Shown here one piece after another: positions 35,620 through 42,785 of a stretch of 64,000 nucleotides of DNA (position 1 is the first letter of the stretch; each line of letters starts with the position of its first letter). The stretch spans positions 524,210 through 588,209 of the forward strand of contig NZ_CP018258.1 in the NCBI RefSeq assembly GCF_001953175.1, written 5' to 3'. Position numbers and translations under genes: made by a program. The stretch is from Dehalogenimonas formicexedens (lineage in GTDB: Bacteria; Chloroflexota; Dehalococcoidia; Dehalococcoidales; Dehalococcoidaceae). Under the pieces are notes generated by a model, which ran no database searches, was not told the DNA's origin, and saw only the letters and a list, made by a program, of their open reading frames with translations.

Positions 35620-36878
35620 AGATCAAGGTCAACCAGCTCACCCGCGTCGAGGGCCATGGTAACATCCATCTGGAGGCTACCGACGGCAAGCTCGACAGGG
35701 TCCTGTGGGAGGTCACCGAATCGCCCCGGTTCTTCGAGTGGATGCTCAAAGGGCGCAATTTTGACGATGTTTCCACCATTTCCTCCCGCATCTGCGGTAT
35801 CTGTTCCATAGCTCACACCACAGCGTCCCTACAGGCGACCGAGGCCGCCTTCGGCATCAAGTTGACCGAACAAGCCTGGCTCCTCCGCAAGCTGCTCTAT
35901 GACGCGGAACTGCTGGAAAGCCATGTACTTCACGTGCTTTTCCTGATCGCCCCGGATTTTCTGGGCGCCGATTCGGTTATTCCGCTGGTAGCCACTCACG
36001 GCGATGTCATTGTGATGGCCGTCCGGATGAAGAAGCTGGCATACAATCTGGCTGAAATACTCGCCGGCCGCAAGACCCATCCCATTACCCCCATCGTCGG
36101 CGGGTGGAGCAAGCTGCCAGACGTCGACGCCTTGAAAGCTGTCCGTGAGCGCCTGGTTTCGGCTCTCGACGACGCCGAGACCATGGTGGCGGTGGTCAAA
36201 TCCCTGGCGCCGATGATCCCCAATTTTAACCGTCCCACCGAATATATCGCTCTCAAGGACTCCAAGGAATACGCTTTCATCACCGGCAAGATCGCTTCTT
36301 CCGACGGCGGGGTGTACCCGCTCGAAGATTACCAGAAAATTACCAATGAATTCTGCGTGCCGCAGTCTTCAGCCAAGTACACCAAGCACGCCCGCGATTC
36401 CTACATGGTTGGCGCGCTGTCCCGATTCAACCTGAACTCGGAGCAGCTACTGCCACGGGCGAAAAAGGCCGCCGCCTCGCTGGGCATGAAAGCGCCGATC
36501 CACAATCCCTTTTTCATTTCCGTCGCCCAGACGGTCGAGACGGTACACTGCATCGAGGATGCCATCAACATTATCGATAAACTGCTGGCTCGCGGTCTCC
36601 ACCAGGAGGAGGTCAAGGTCAAACCCCGGGCGGGGCGGGGAGTGGGCATTGTGGAGGCGCCGCGCGGCATGCTGATCCACGACTACACCTACAACGACGC
36701 CGGGGAGATCGTCTCCGCCAACTGCATCATCCCCACCGGCCAGAACCACCTGTCCATCCAGAAGGACTTCGACGAACTGGCGCCGACCATCCTCGACAAG
36801 CCGGTGGACGAGATCCGGCACACCCTGGAGATGCTGGTCCGCGCCTACGACCCCTGCATCTCCTGCTCTGTACACTAG
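35607..36878 (+). CDS. Group 3b-like NiFe hydrogenase large (alpha) subunit without C-terminal extension
   Basis: The catalytic subunit, 423 residues. The nickel ligands are in the L1 motif RICGICS (C63, C66) and the L2 motif DPCISC (C417, C420). The end LVRAYDPCISCSVH is nearly the same as in Pyrococcus-type sulfhydrogenase alpha subunits, but those continue with a short tail that a protease removes, whereas here the stop codon falls right after the final His. GTG start at 35607 with GGAGGT 6 bases upstream, overlapping the small-subunit gene by 13 bases. A terminator follows. Confidence 0.94.
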   Translation: MPEVKIKVNQLTRVEGHGNIHLEATDGKLDRVLWEVTESPRFFEWMLKGRNFDDVSTISSRICGICSIAHTTASLQATEAAFGIKLTEQAWLLRKLLYDAELLESHVLHVLFLIAPDFLGADSVIPLVATHGDVIVMAVRMKKLAYNLAEILAGRKTHPITPIVGGWSKLPDVDALKAVRERLVSALDDAETMVAVVKSLAPMIPNFNRPTEYIALKDSKEYAFITGKIASSDGGVYPLEDYQKITNEFCVPQSSAKYTKHARDSYMVGALSRFNLNSEQLLPRAKKAAASLGMKAPIHNPFFISVAQTVETVHCIEDAINIIDKLLARGLHQEEVKVKPRAGRGVGIVEAPRGMLIHDYTYNDAGEIVSANCIIPTGQNHLSIQKDFDELAPTILDKPVDEIRHTLEMLVRAYDPCISCSVH

Positions 36879-36897
36879 TTCCAACGTCCGGCGAACG

Positions 36898-36934
36898 AGG
36901 GCGTCCCGATAAACCGGGACGCCCTTTCCTTTTG
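36898..36934 (+). terminator. Terminator of the hydrogenase operon
   Basis: An 11-bp perfect stem AGGGCGTCCCG / CGGGACGCCCT with a 6-base loop and then TTTCCTTTT. Confidence 0.85.
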
Positions 36935-37005
36935 GGCGCCAAAATCGTGAAGGCGTCTAAGTGGCGGGAGACCCATGTGGCCGCCTCTACCGATGTGCAT
37001 TACGC

Positions 37006-38490
37006 CTATGAGATCCTGGGTTTGGGAGAGATGCCGACAGGCAGGTGAGAGTCCTTAGATCCGGCAAATCCCAGGAGTTTCTGTTGAACGGTCTTGTAAA
37101 ACTTGTTGACTTGACCGTGGAATTTGATCAGCTCACCCACCTCCCGCGCGAATTTGACGGGGTTTTTAAAGGCAGTGAGGAAATACGCGGGGTTATGTTT
37201 TAATGTGAACTTCACGCGTTGGGCGGCGTAAGTAGCCCGCCAGTTAGCAGCGGCCTCGGTCATCATTTCCGTCGGAACGCTGGAAAGGTTGATCTTGTTG
37301 GCATACTCGATGAGGTACTCCGGCCAATCTTCCAACCTCTCTGGAGGGGTAATGAGACCTTCCCTGACACAATAGTCATAGAGGGCGCTGCCGGGGAACG
37401 GTACAAAACGGTTGTACATGTAATAGGGATTGTCCAGCCTTTTCAGCATTTCGTGGGTGGCTTGGAAATCATCGACGGTCTCGGTGGGATAGCCGTAGAT
37501 GATATAGACCGAGGTGCGGATATGGTGCTTGACCAGGCTCCAGAAAGTGCGTTCCATCTCTGGCACGGTGATGTCTTTTTGCATGAAGTCAAGACCCCTC
37601 TGGCTGCCGCTTTCAAGTCCCAAACCGATTGCGACGCAACCTGCTTTAGCCATTAAGGCCACGTCGGCTTCGGATAGATCAGCCCTTGAGTCGCAGTTCC
37701 ATGAAATCTTGATCTTCCGCTCTATGAGGAGATTGCAGAAATCCCGAAGGCGCTTGCGATTAAAGGTGAAATTATCCTCGTCGAAGCGGATATATTTCGC
37801 ATCGTAAGTCTTCCTGAGGAATTCGATCTGGGAGACAATACGCTCAGCTGAAAGAAAAGCGTAATAGCCTTTGTTGTAAGACTTGTTGTAGCAGAAGGCA
37901 CAGTGGTGGGCGCAGCCGCGGGAAGTGTTGATACCGATCAGGGAGTATTTTTTAACCGGCACCAAATGCCAGGCCGGGTCAGGCATGGCTTCCAGGTCAT
38001 GAACGAAAGGACGCGGCTCGTTGATGATCATCTCACCGTTCCGTTTAAAGGCAAGGCCTTTGATGTCCTCGAGACGGCGTTCACCTTTTTCAAGGTGATT
38101 GGCAAGCTCCAGCATAGTATGCTCACCAGCGCCTATGACCGCGTAGTCGACATAGGGCTCAGAGAGGGTCTGTTTCGGCAGGACGCTGACGTGCACGTTA
38201 CCCCACGCGATGGGAACCTCCGGTAGAAGTTCGCGGAAGCGCTTGGATTGCAGGATGGCTCCTTCGAGATTGGGGCCGGTGATCACGGAAAAGCCGACAA
38301 GCTGAGGTTTCCAATCTATGAAATCCTCGGGCTTCCGATCGTCCACGAAACCGTCGTAGATCTTGACCTCATGGCCGTTCTGCTCCAGATATGAAGCGAT
38401 ATATAGAAGCCCTTTGGGCAAGTTGGTATAAGCCTTGGCGTAGTAAGCCGAATAATTGGGGTTGGGGGCAGTCACCAGCAAGATTCTCAT
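37006..38490 (-). CDS. B12-binding-domain radical SAM enzyme
   Basis: 494 residues. An N-terminal cobalamin-binding Rossmann domain (TAPNPNYSAYYAKAYTNLPK through VGFSVITGPN) precedes a radical SAM core with CAHHCAFC (C193, C197, C200). The family (class B methyltransferases, HpnR/BchE-like) performs methylations or ring chemistry. A DUF4080-like tail follows. The ATG overlaps the previous stop as TAATG, so it is translationally coupled and is the last gene of the dehalogenase-linked operon. Substrate unknown. Confidence 0.88.
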   Translation of the reverse strand: MRILLVTAPNPNYSAYYAKAYTNLPKGLLYIASYLEQNGHEVKIYDGFVDDRKPEDFIDWKPQLVGFSVITGPNLEGAILQSKRFRELLPEVPIAWGNVHVSVLPKQTLSEPYVDYAVIGAGEHTMLELANHLEKGERRLEDIKGLAFKRNGEMIINEPRPFVHDLEAMPDPAWHLVPVKKYSLIGINTSRGCAHHCAFCYNKSYNKGYYAFLSAERIVSQIEFLRKTYDAKYIRFDEDNFTFNRKRLRDFCNLLIERKIKISWNCDSRADLSEADVALMAKAGCVAIGLGLESGSQRGLDFMQKDITVPEMERTFWSLVKHHIRTSVYIIYGYPTETVDDFQATHEMLKRLDNPYYMYNRFVPFPGSALYDYCVREGLITPPERLEDWPEYLIEYANKINLSSVPTEMMTEAAANWRATYAAQRVKFTLKHNPAYFLTAFKNPVKFAREVGELIKFHGQVNKFYKTVQQKLLGFAGSKDSHLPVGISPKPRIS

Positions 38491-39374
38491 TAGACCAAAA
38501 CCTCCTGAGAAAAAATTTCATCGAGAACGGAATCCGGGCGACGGTTCAAACCGGAAACCCGGGTAAGCCATTTAACGGCATCAATGCCGTTTCCGGGGCA
38601 GGCTTCCGTAGGGAACACGTTATAGATGGGGTACTTGAGGGTCTCATCTCCACGGAAATGGAAAACCCGGGAGAGGCTGATTTTCGCTATCGAGGCTGCC
38701 TCATCCATTTCCTCCGGGGCAGGCCTGTGCCATGGATTGTCGCCAGAGGGGAAGTAGGGTAGGAGAATGAAGGGGATGTTGTGGTCATGGCTAGCGACAT
38801 AGCTGGCGATGCGCCCGATCTCGGCGGCGCCGATGTACCCGGGGATAAGAACCGAGTCGACCACCAGTCTTTTCCCTGAAGCTACCAGAAGCTCGAAATT
38901 TCTAAGCGTCTCTGTGTTCGATACGCCCGTGTAATCGAGATGAAGTTTTTCATCGAGCGCTTTGAGCCCGACCTCAAGGGTATCGGTGAAAGACAGGTCG
39001 GGCAAAACGCGGGCATTGGTAACCAGAGTCACCCGGGCGCCATACTTGTTATGACATAACCGCGTAAATTCGGGGTAGGCAGGATCGAGCCCTGCTTCCT
39101 GGCCTTCGATCACAACGGAATGGAAATCGAGCTCATCCAACACCTTCTCAACTTCTTCAAGGGTCAGAAAACGTGTCGGCGGTTTTGCGAAAGAGGCGGG
39201 AGCGGTGGAGAGTATTTTACTGAAATCCAACATGGGGCTGAATACCTGGCGGGTACAATAGCAGCCTTTGCATTTGAAGTTGCAGCCCCAGAAGTGGACA
39301 CAGACGTCTTTCTGCTCCGGTGTGTAGGTGATATGGTAAATATTGGTCTTCATTTGAGTCACTGGTTCAGACAT
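38490..39374 (-). CDS. Radical SAM enzyme 2 of the rdh operon
   Basis: A 294-residue protein with a PFL-activase-like radical SAM start, HFWGCNFKCKGCYC (C31, C35, C38). VVIEGQEAGLDP, LDYTGVSNTETL, LLPYFPSGDNPWHRP and HFRGDETLKYP are shared nearly word for word with enzyme 1 upstream, so the two arose by duplication. The ATG at 39374 overlaps the stop of the 55-residue membrane protein as ATGTCTGA. No known family function can be assigned. Confidence 0.85.
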   Translation of the reverse strand: MSEPVTQMKTNIYHITYTPEQKDVCVHFWGCNFKCKGCYCTRQVFSPMLDFSKILSTAPASFAKPPTRFLTLEEVEKVLDELDFHSVVIEGQEAGLDPAYPEFTRLCHNKYGARVTLVTNARVLPDLSFTDTLEVGLKALDEKLHLDYTGVSNTETLRNFELLVASGKRLVVDSVLIPGYIGAAEIGRIASYVASHDHNIPFILLPYFPSGDNPWHRPAPEEMDEAASIAKISLSRVFHFRGDETLKYPIYNVFPTEACPGNGIDAVKWLTRVSGLNRRPDSVLDEIFSQEVLV

Positions 39375-39534
39375 TCCGAAGTGAACCACCCTCGAACCGG
39401 GGTTCAGTATTCGAGATGGCATCCGTCCATGGGGGCACAGCTACTGACCACCTTTCGGCTGCCCGGTCGATAACCAAGAATAAAACGGCACCTATCAAGG
39501 AAGCGATCGAAAGAATCAATGCGATAACAAACAT
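39367..39534 (-). CDS. Small single-span membrane protein (55 residues)
   Basis: MFVIALILSIASLIGAVLFL then VIDRAAERWS and a hydrophilic tail ending GGSLRNV. One membrane helix at residues 2-23. A GGAG sits 10 bases before the ATG, 16 bases after the stop of radical SAM enzyme 1, and its stop overlaps the start of enzyme 2 by 8 bases. That tight fit between two conserved genes is the main reason to believe it. No family recognised. Confidence 0.65.
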   Translation of the reverse strand: MFVIALILSIASLIGAVLFLVIDRAAERWSVAVPPWTDAISNTEPRFEGGSLRNV

Positions 39535-39550
39535 CTCAGAATTTCTCCAT

Positions 39551-40693
39551 CTAGGCAGCGATTTTATCCGGTTCCTTTGCGGCCAGGACAGGTGGGGAGA
39601 CATTCCCCTGGATCTCGCCAAGACCGACGGGGAAGGCACTCGTGACTTTGTATTTGAGTTCCTCGTCTCCCCTGAAGAAGAAGACCCTGCTGAGGTGTTT
39701 CCTGGCGGCTTCAGCGGCGCATTCCATTTCGGCGGTAGTAGGACGCCGCCACGGGTTATCACCAGCCTTAAAGTAAGGCAGGATGACGAAGAGCATGTCA
39801 TTTTTGACAGAAGCGACATGTTCGGCGATCCGCTCGATTTCGTCGATATCGATGTAGCCGGGAATATAGACCGATTCGACGAAGGTGTCTTTGCCAGCGG
39901 CCACGAGTTTATCCAGGTTCTCAAGGATGAGGGTGTTGGAAACCCCGGTGTAATCGATGTTCAAATGATCGGAAACAGCCTTGATGCCGATCTCCACCCG
40001 GTCCACATGGCTCAGGTCAGGCAGCTGCAGTCCGTTAGAGAGAAGTAAATTCTTGGAATGATACCGTTCGTGGAGCAAACGGGTGATGGTGGCAAATTCA
40101 GGATCGAGGCCTGCTTCCTGCCCTTCCAAGACGACCGAGGTGAATTCGTATTTATCGAGGATTGCCATGAGTTCATCGATAGTCAGGAATTTCTCAGGTA
40201 CCGGAGCGATACCGGTAGGATCTTCCCGGTGAGCGCCTAAAAAGTCGGGAAGCATCGGGGAGTAGATGCGGCGCTTGCAGTAACAGCCGCGGCATTCGAT
40301 GTTGCAGCCCCAGAAGAAGAGGCAAATCTCCTTGAGTTCCGGGGTGTAGGCGATGTGGTAAACACGGGTCAGGGCCGATCCGTCATGGTAAACCCCGAGC
40401 TTTTTGAACTCACCGATGATGAGTTCCGCGTTATCTTCGAAGGTGACCAGGGGTTCTACCTTGAACTCGGAGAGGCAGTACATCGGGAAATCGATCAGGT
40501 TTTTAATGAGTTCTTCGTGGGATGACACGTTGAAGATCAAGAAACCGCCGCCGGCAGCGAAGCTGTAGGCGCTTTCCAGGATGCCTTCGGATTGCTTCTG
40601 CCTGATCCATTCCTCGCTTTTGCGCAGGAACATGACCTTGGTATTGTAGTCCTCGGGATATACTATCTGTTTGCCGGTGGCGTAGTATTTCAT
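39551..40693 (-). CDS. Radical SAM enzyme 1 of the rdh operon with N-terminal ferredoxin-like (MIase/ABM-like) domain
   Basis: 380 residues. The first 90 (MKYYATGKQIVYPEDYNTKV, then AGGGFLIFNVSSHEELIKNL) resemble muconolactone-isomerase/dimeric alpha-beta barrel domains that bind small ring compounds or help dimerise. The radical SAM motif WGCNIECRGC follows (C130, C134, C137). The C-terminal two thirds are a paralogue of enzyme 2. ATG at 40693 with GAGGA 5 bases upstream. Located 81 bases after rdhB behind a hairpin. Confidence 0.85.
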   Translation of the reverse strand: MKYYATGKQIVYPEDYNTKVMFLRKSEEWIRQKQSEGILESAYSFAAGGGFLIFNVSSHEELIKNLIDFPMYCLSEFKVEPLVTFEDNAELIIGEFKKLGVYHDGSALTRVYHIAYTPELKEICLFFWGCNIECRGCYCKRRIYSPMLPDFLGAHREDPTGIAPVPEKFLTIDELMAILDKYEFTSVVLEGQEAGLDPEFATITRLLHERYHSKNLLLSNGLQLPDLSHVDRVEIGIKAVSDHLNIDYTGVSNTLILENLDKLVAAGKDTFVESVYIPGYIDIDEIERIAEHVASVKNDMLFVILPYFKAGDNPWRRPTTAEMECAAEAARKHLSRVFFFRGDEELKYKVTSAFPVGLGEIQGNVSPPVLAAKEPDKIAA

Positions 40694-40733
40694 TTTATTC
40701 CTCGACATTTGCGACTGGTGCCGTGAACCTGGG

Positions 40734-40765
40734 TTGAGGTGGAGGGATTGTTCCCTCCACCTCAA
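40734..40765. other. Perfect 14-bp hairpin between rdhB and radical SAM enzyme 1
   Basis: TTGAGGTGGAGGGA pairs fully with TCCCTCCACCTCAA across a 4-base loop. In the mRNA direction (leftward) no T tract follows, so it is more like a processing, stability or attenuation element than a simple terminator. Confidence 0.7.
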
Positions 40766-40774
40766 CCATTTAAA

Positions 40775-41074
40775 CTAAACCGCAGCTTTTGCCTTGCGGC
40801 GCATGATCAGCGCGCCCGCAATAGCCAGAATAATAAGAGCCGGGATGCCCATGAAGGTGAGGAACATGGTGGCAGCCTGATTCTCAAATTCCGAGATCGA
40901 TCCGAAGTAGTTCTGAAGGGCGAACATGCCCATCAGCAAGCCGACGCTGATGATCGCCCAGTCATACCACTTGGTGACCATACCTTTGGAGCGCAGGAAA
41001 ATCCCAAGGACAGCCATCAATCCGACAAGGATGGCAGCGATTAGAAACCAGTAAGGAGCCTGATAGATTGTCAT
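40775..41074 (-). CDS. rdhB: Reductive dehalogenase membrane anchor
   Basis: A 99-residue integral membrane protein with three helices (FLIAAILVGLMAVLGIFL; AIISVGLLMGMFAL; FLTFMGIPALIILAIAGALI) and a basic end. It anchors RdhA on the outer face of the membrane. AGGAG precedes the ATG; 27 bases after rdhA. Confidence 0.93.
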   Translation of the reverse strand: MTIYQAPYWFLIAAILVGLMAVLGIFLRSKGMVTKWYDWAIISVGLLMGMFALQNYFGSISEFENQAATMFLTFMGIPALIILAIAGALIMRRKAKAAV

Positions 41075-41101
41075 TTATATTTCTCCTGTTTTTTGTGTTG
41101 A

Positions 41102-42646
41102 TTACCGGCCTTTTGTCGCCGTACCGGCGGTGTCGATACCCATGACCGGGAGGTTCATATCCCACCAGTCTTCCGGGTTGTCCATGGCGCCGTAACCAAA
41201 TTTCTCGCCCATGGTGGCAAAGAAACTGTTGAAAAGAGAGGTCTGCGATATGGTCTGCTTGACCAGAGCGTGGACCATGGCGGCGCTATCGATGGAGAAG
41301 GTGCAATAACCCCAGCACTGGCTGCAGCCGGAAGCCTCGGAGCGATACTCCTGGCAGCGGACATAGTTGTTCCACAGCATCTTGGGTCCGAGGTTGTGGA
41401 AGGTGCGGGCTTTGCCCTCGAAGTTTGGCGGTTCGTATGTCGCGACGTTGCTGCCCTTGGCCGTTTCGATACAGCCGGCGGGGCAATTGATGGCGCAGAA
41501 GCCGCAGGTCTGGCAGAATTTCCACATGCCAGCGTCGATCGGATTGGTTGGCGCCAACTCCAGATCAGTAACAAAGGTGGTCGGATACTGAGCTGGGCCG
41601 AATTCCGGGGTCAGGCCGTAGTTCTGCTGGCGGGATGATTCTTCACCGCCAACCATGACGCCGGCGCCGTTCACATTGAAGATTTCGGTCTGATGACCGG
41701 TGTTGGAGCAGCTCTGGTAGCCCAGGCTGCGTACGAAACGGTGCAGGCCGCCGTAGATGAAGTCGGAGAGGGTGCCACCTGTGCCGTTGGGACCCGGGAA
41801 GCTGGTAGTGTAGTAGCCCTTGGATGCATTAGGGGTCTTCAGGAACTGGCGGGCAACGGGCGGGCTGGCCCAGATGACCGACCTGAAGCTGGAGGGAATA
41901 ACCATCTTGCCTTCGGTGGATTCCAGATCCACGGGAGCGGGCACATTCTCAACGGTGTACTTCAGGGAATTCTTCTCCGTGGGAAGGTTGCTCTCATAGG
42001 TACCGCCCTTGTACTCGGCAGTAGCACCCTTGGTGGTGTAGGCAGTCAACATCTTGCCCTGCCAGAAGTCATCGAATTCGGCGTAACCGGTATGGGAGGC
42101 GCCGTAATACCGAAGAGCCGCGTTCATCATCTTGGAGGCTTCTTCCGGGGTGCCGGTCCACTTGGTGGTGCCGAGGTCAGAGGGAGTTTTGGAGGGTGAA
42201 TAGGTTCCTGTGGTTGTAGCTTTGGGACCAGTCCAGCTCTTCGCCCAGTCGAGGCGCATCAGAGCTGCGCTGGACATGACTCTCGACCGCAGGGTGTAGC
42301 CCGGGGTCTCGAAGGTACGAGCGTCGGAGATAGCCTTGCCTTTGGCGGCAGCCGCGTCCCTGCGGGCCCAGGTTTCGGTATAGTATGATTTGCAGAGGGT
42401 GGTCTGGGACTGGTAACGCCGGTCATACCGCTTGAGGAGCGACTGGTCGATCTCTGTAGTCGGGTTCAGCAACGGGCGTTCCTTAACATACCAGGGACGT
42501 TTGGGGGCGGCACCGCTGGAAGCAGCAAGTTCGTCGAGGTCATGGAAGGTGGGCGCGACTAAAGCGGCGGCGCCGATTCCAGCCCCGGCCAGGCCGAGAT
42601 TTTTCATGAAATCACGGCGGGATACGGTTCCGTGGAATATAGACAT
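41102..42646 (-). CDS. rdhA: Reductive dehalogenase catalytic subunit
   Basis: A corrinoid/Fe-S respiratory enzyme that replaces halogen by hydrogen on an organohalide. The Tat signal is SRRDFMKNLGLAGAGIGAAA at residues 9-28, so it is exported folded. The two iron-sulfur motifs are CQTCGFCAINCPAGC and C-x9-C-x2-C-x3-C in CQEYRSEASGCSQCWGYC; in the second the last Cys is followed by Thr instead of the usual Pro. 514 residues is typical. AGGAG lies 7 bases before the ATG. The halogenated substrate cannot be inferred from sequence alone. The nearest two-component system is the soluble PAS kinase at 48.1-51.3 kb. Confidence 0.96.
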   Translation of the reverse strand: MSIFHGTVSRRDFMKNLGLAGAGIGAAALVAPTFHDLDELAASSGAAPKRPWYVKERPLLNPTTEIDQSLLKRYDRRYQSQTTLCKSYYTETWARRDAAAAKGKAISDARTFETPGYTLRSRVMSSAALMRLDWAKSWTGPKATTTGTYSPSKTPSDLGTTKWTGTPEEASKMMNAALRYYGASHTGYAEFDDFWQGKMLTAYTTKGATAEYKGGTYESNLPTEKNSLKYTVENVPAPVDLESTEGKMVIPSSFRSVIWASPPVARQFLKTPNASKGYYTTSFPGPNGTGGTLSDFIYGGLHRFVRSLGYQSCSNTGHQTEIFNVNGAGVMVGGEESSRQQNYGLTPEFGPAQYPTTFVTDLELAPTNPIDAGMWKFCQTCGFCAINCPAGCIETAKGSNVATYEPPNFEGKARTFHNLGPKMLWNNYVRCQEYRSEASGCSQCWGYCTFSIDSAAMVHALVKQTISQTSLFNSFFATMGEKFGYGAMDNPEDWWDMNLPVMGIDTAGTATKGR

Positions 42647-42671
42647 GTGATTCTCCTGTTCTAATTATTTA

Positions 42672-42726
42672 CCGGTCTATCCCGATTGCCTTTCCGGTCT
42701 TTCCCGGTGCCGCCCGGTCTCTCCCG
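42672..42726 (-). promoter_or_regulatory. Triple direct repeat CGGGANAGACCGG in the rdhA leader
   Basis: Three copies (42672-42684, 42694-42706, 42714-42726) spaced 22 and 20 bases, that is about two helix turns. In the RNA the upstream-most copy can fold as GCCCGG-GAGAGA-CCGGGC. A TTGACA -35-like site is at 42760-42765 upstream. Candidate binding site for an rdhA regulator, or an RNA-level control site. Confidence 0.6.
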
Positions 42727-42785
42727 GGCGTCAGACTCATCCTGCCTCCAAAATCCTCATGTCAAGAACCCGATATCAGCACTCA

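Noticed and set aside
42714-42731. GC hairpin in the rdhA leader as nrdJ terminator
   Set aside because: No T tract follows and the motif is repeated three times, which fits a regulatory repeat better.
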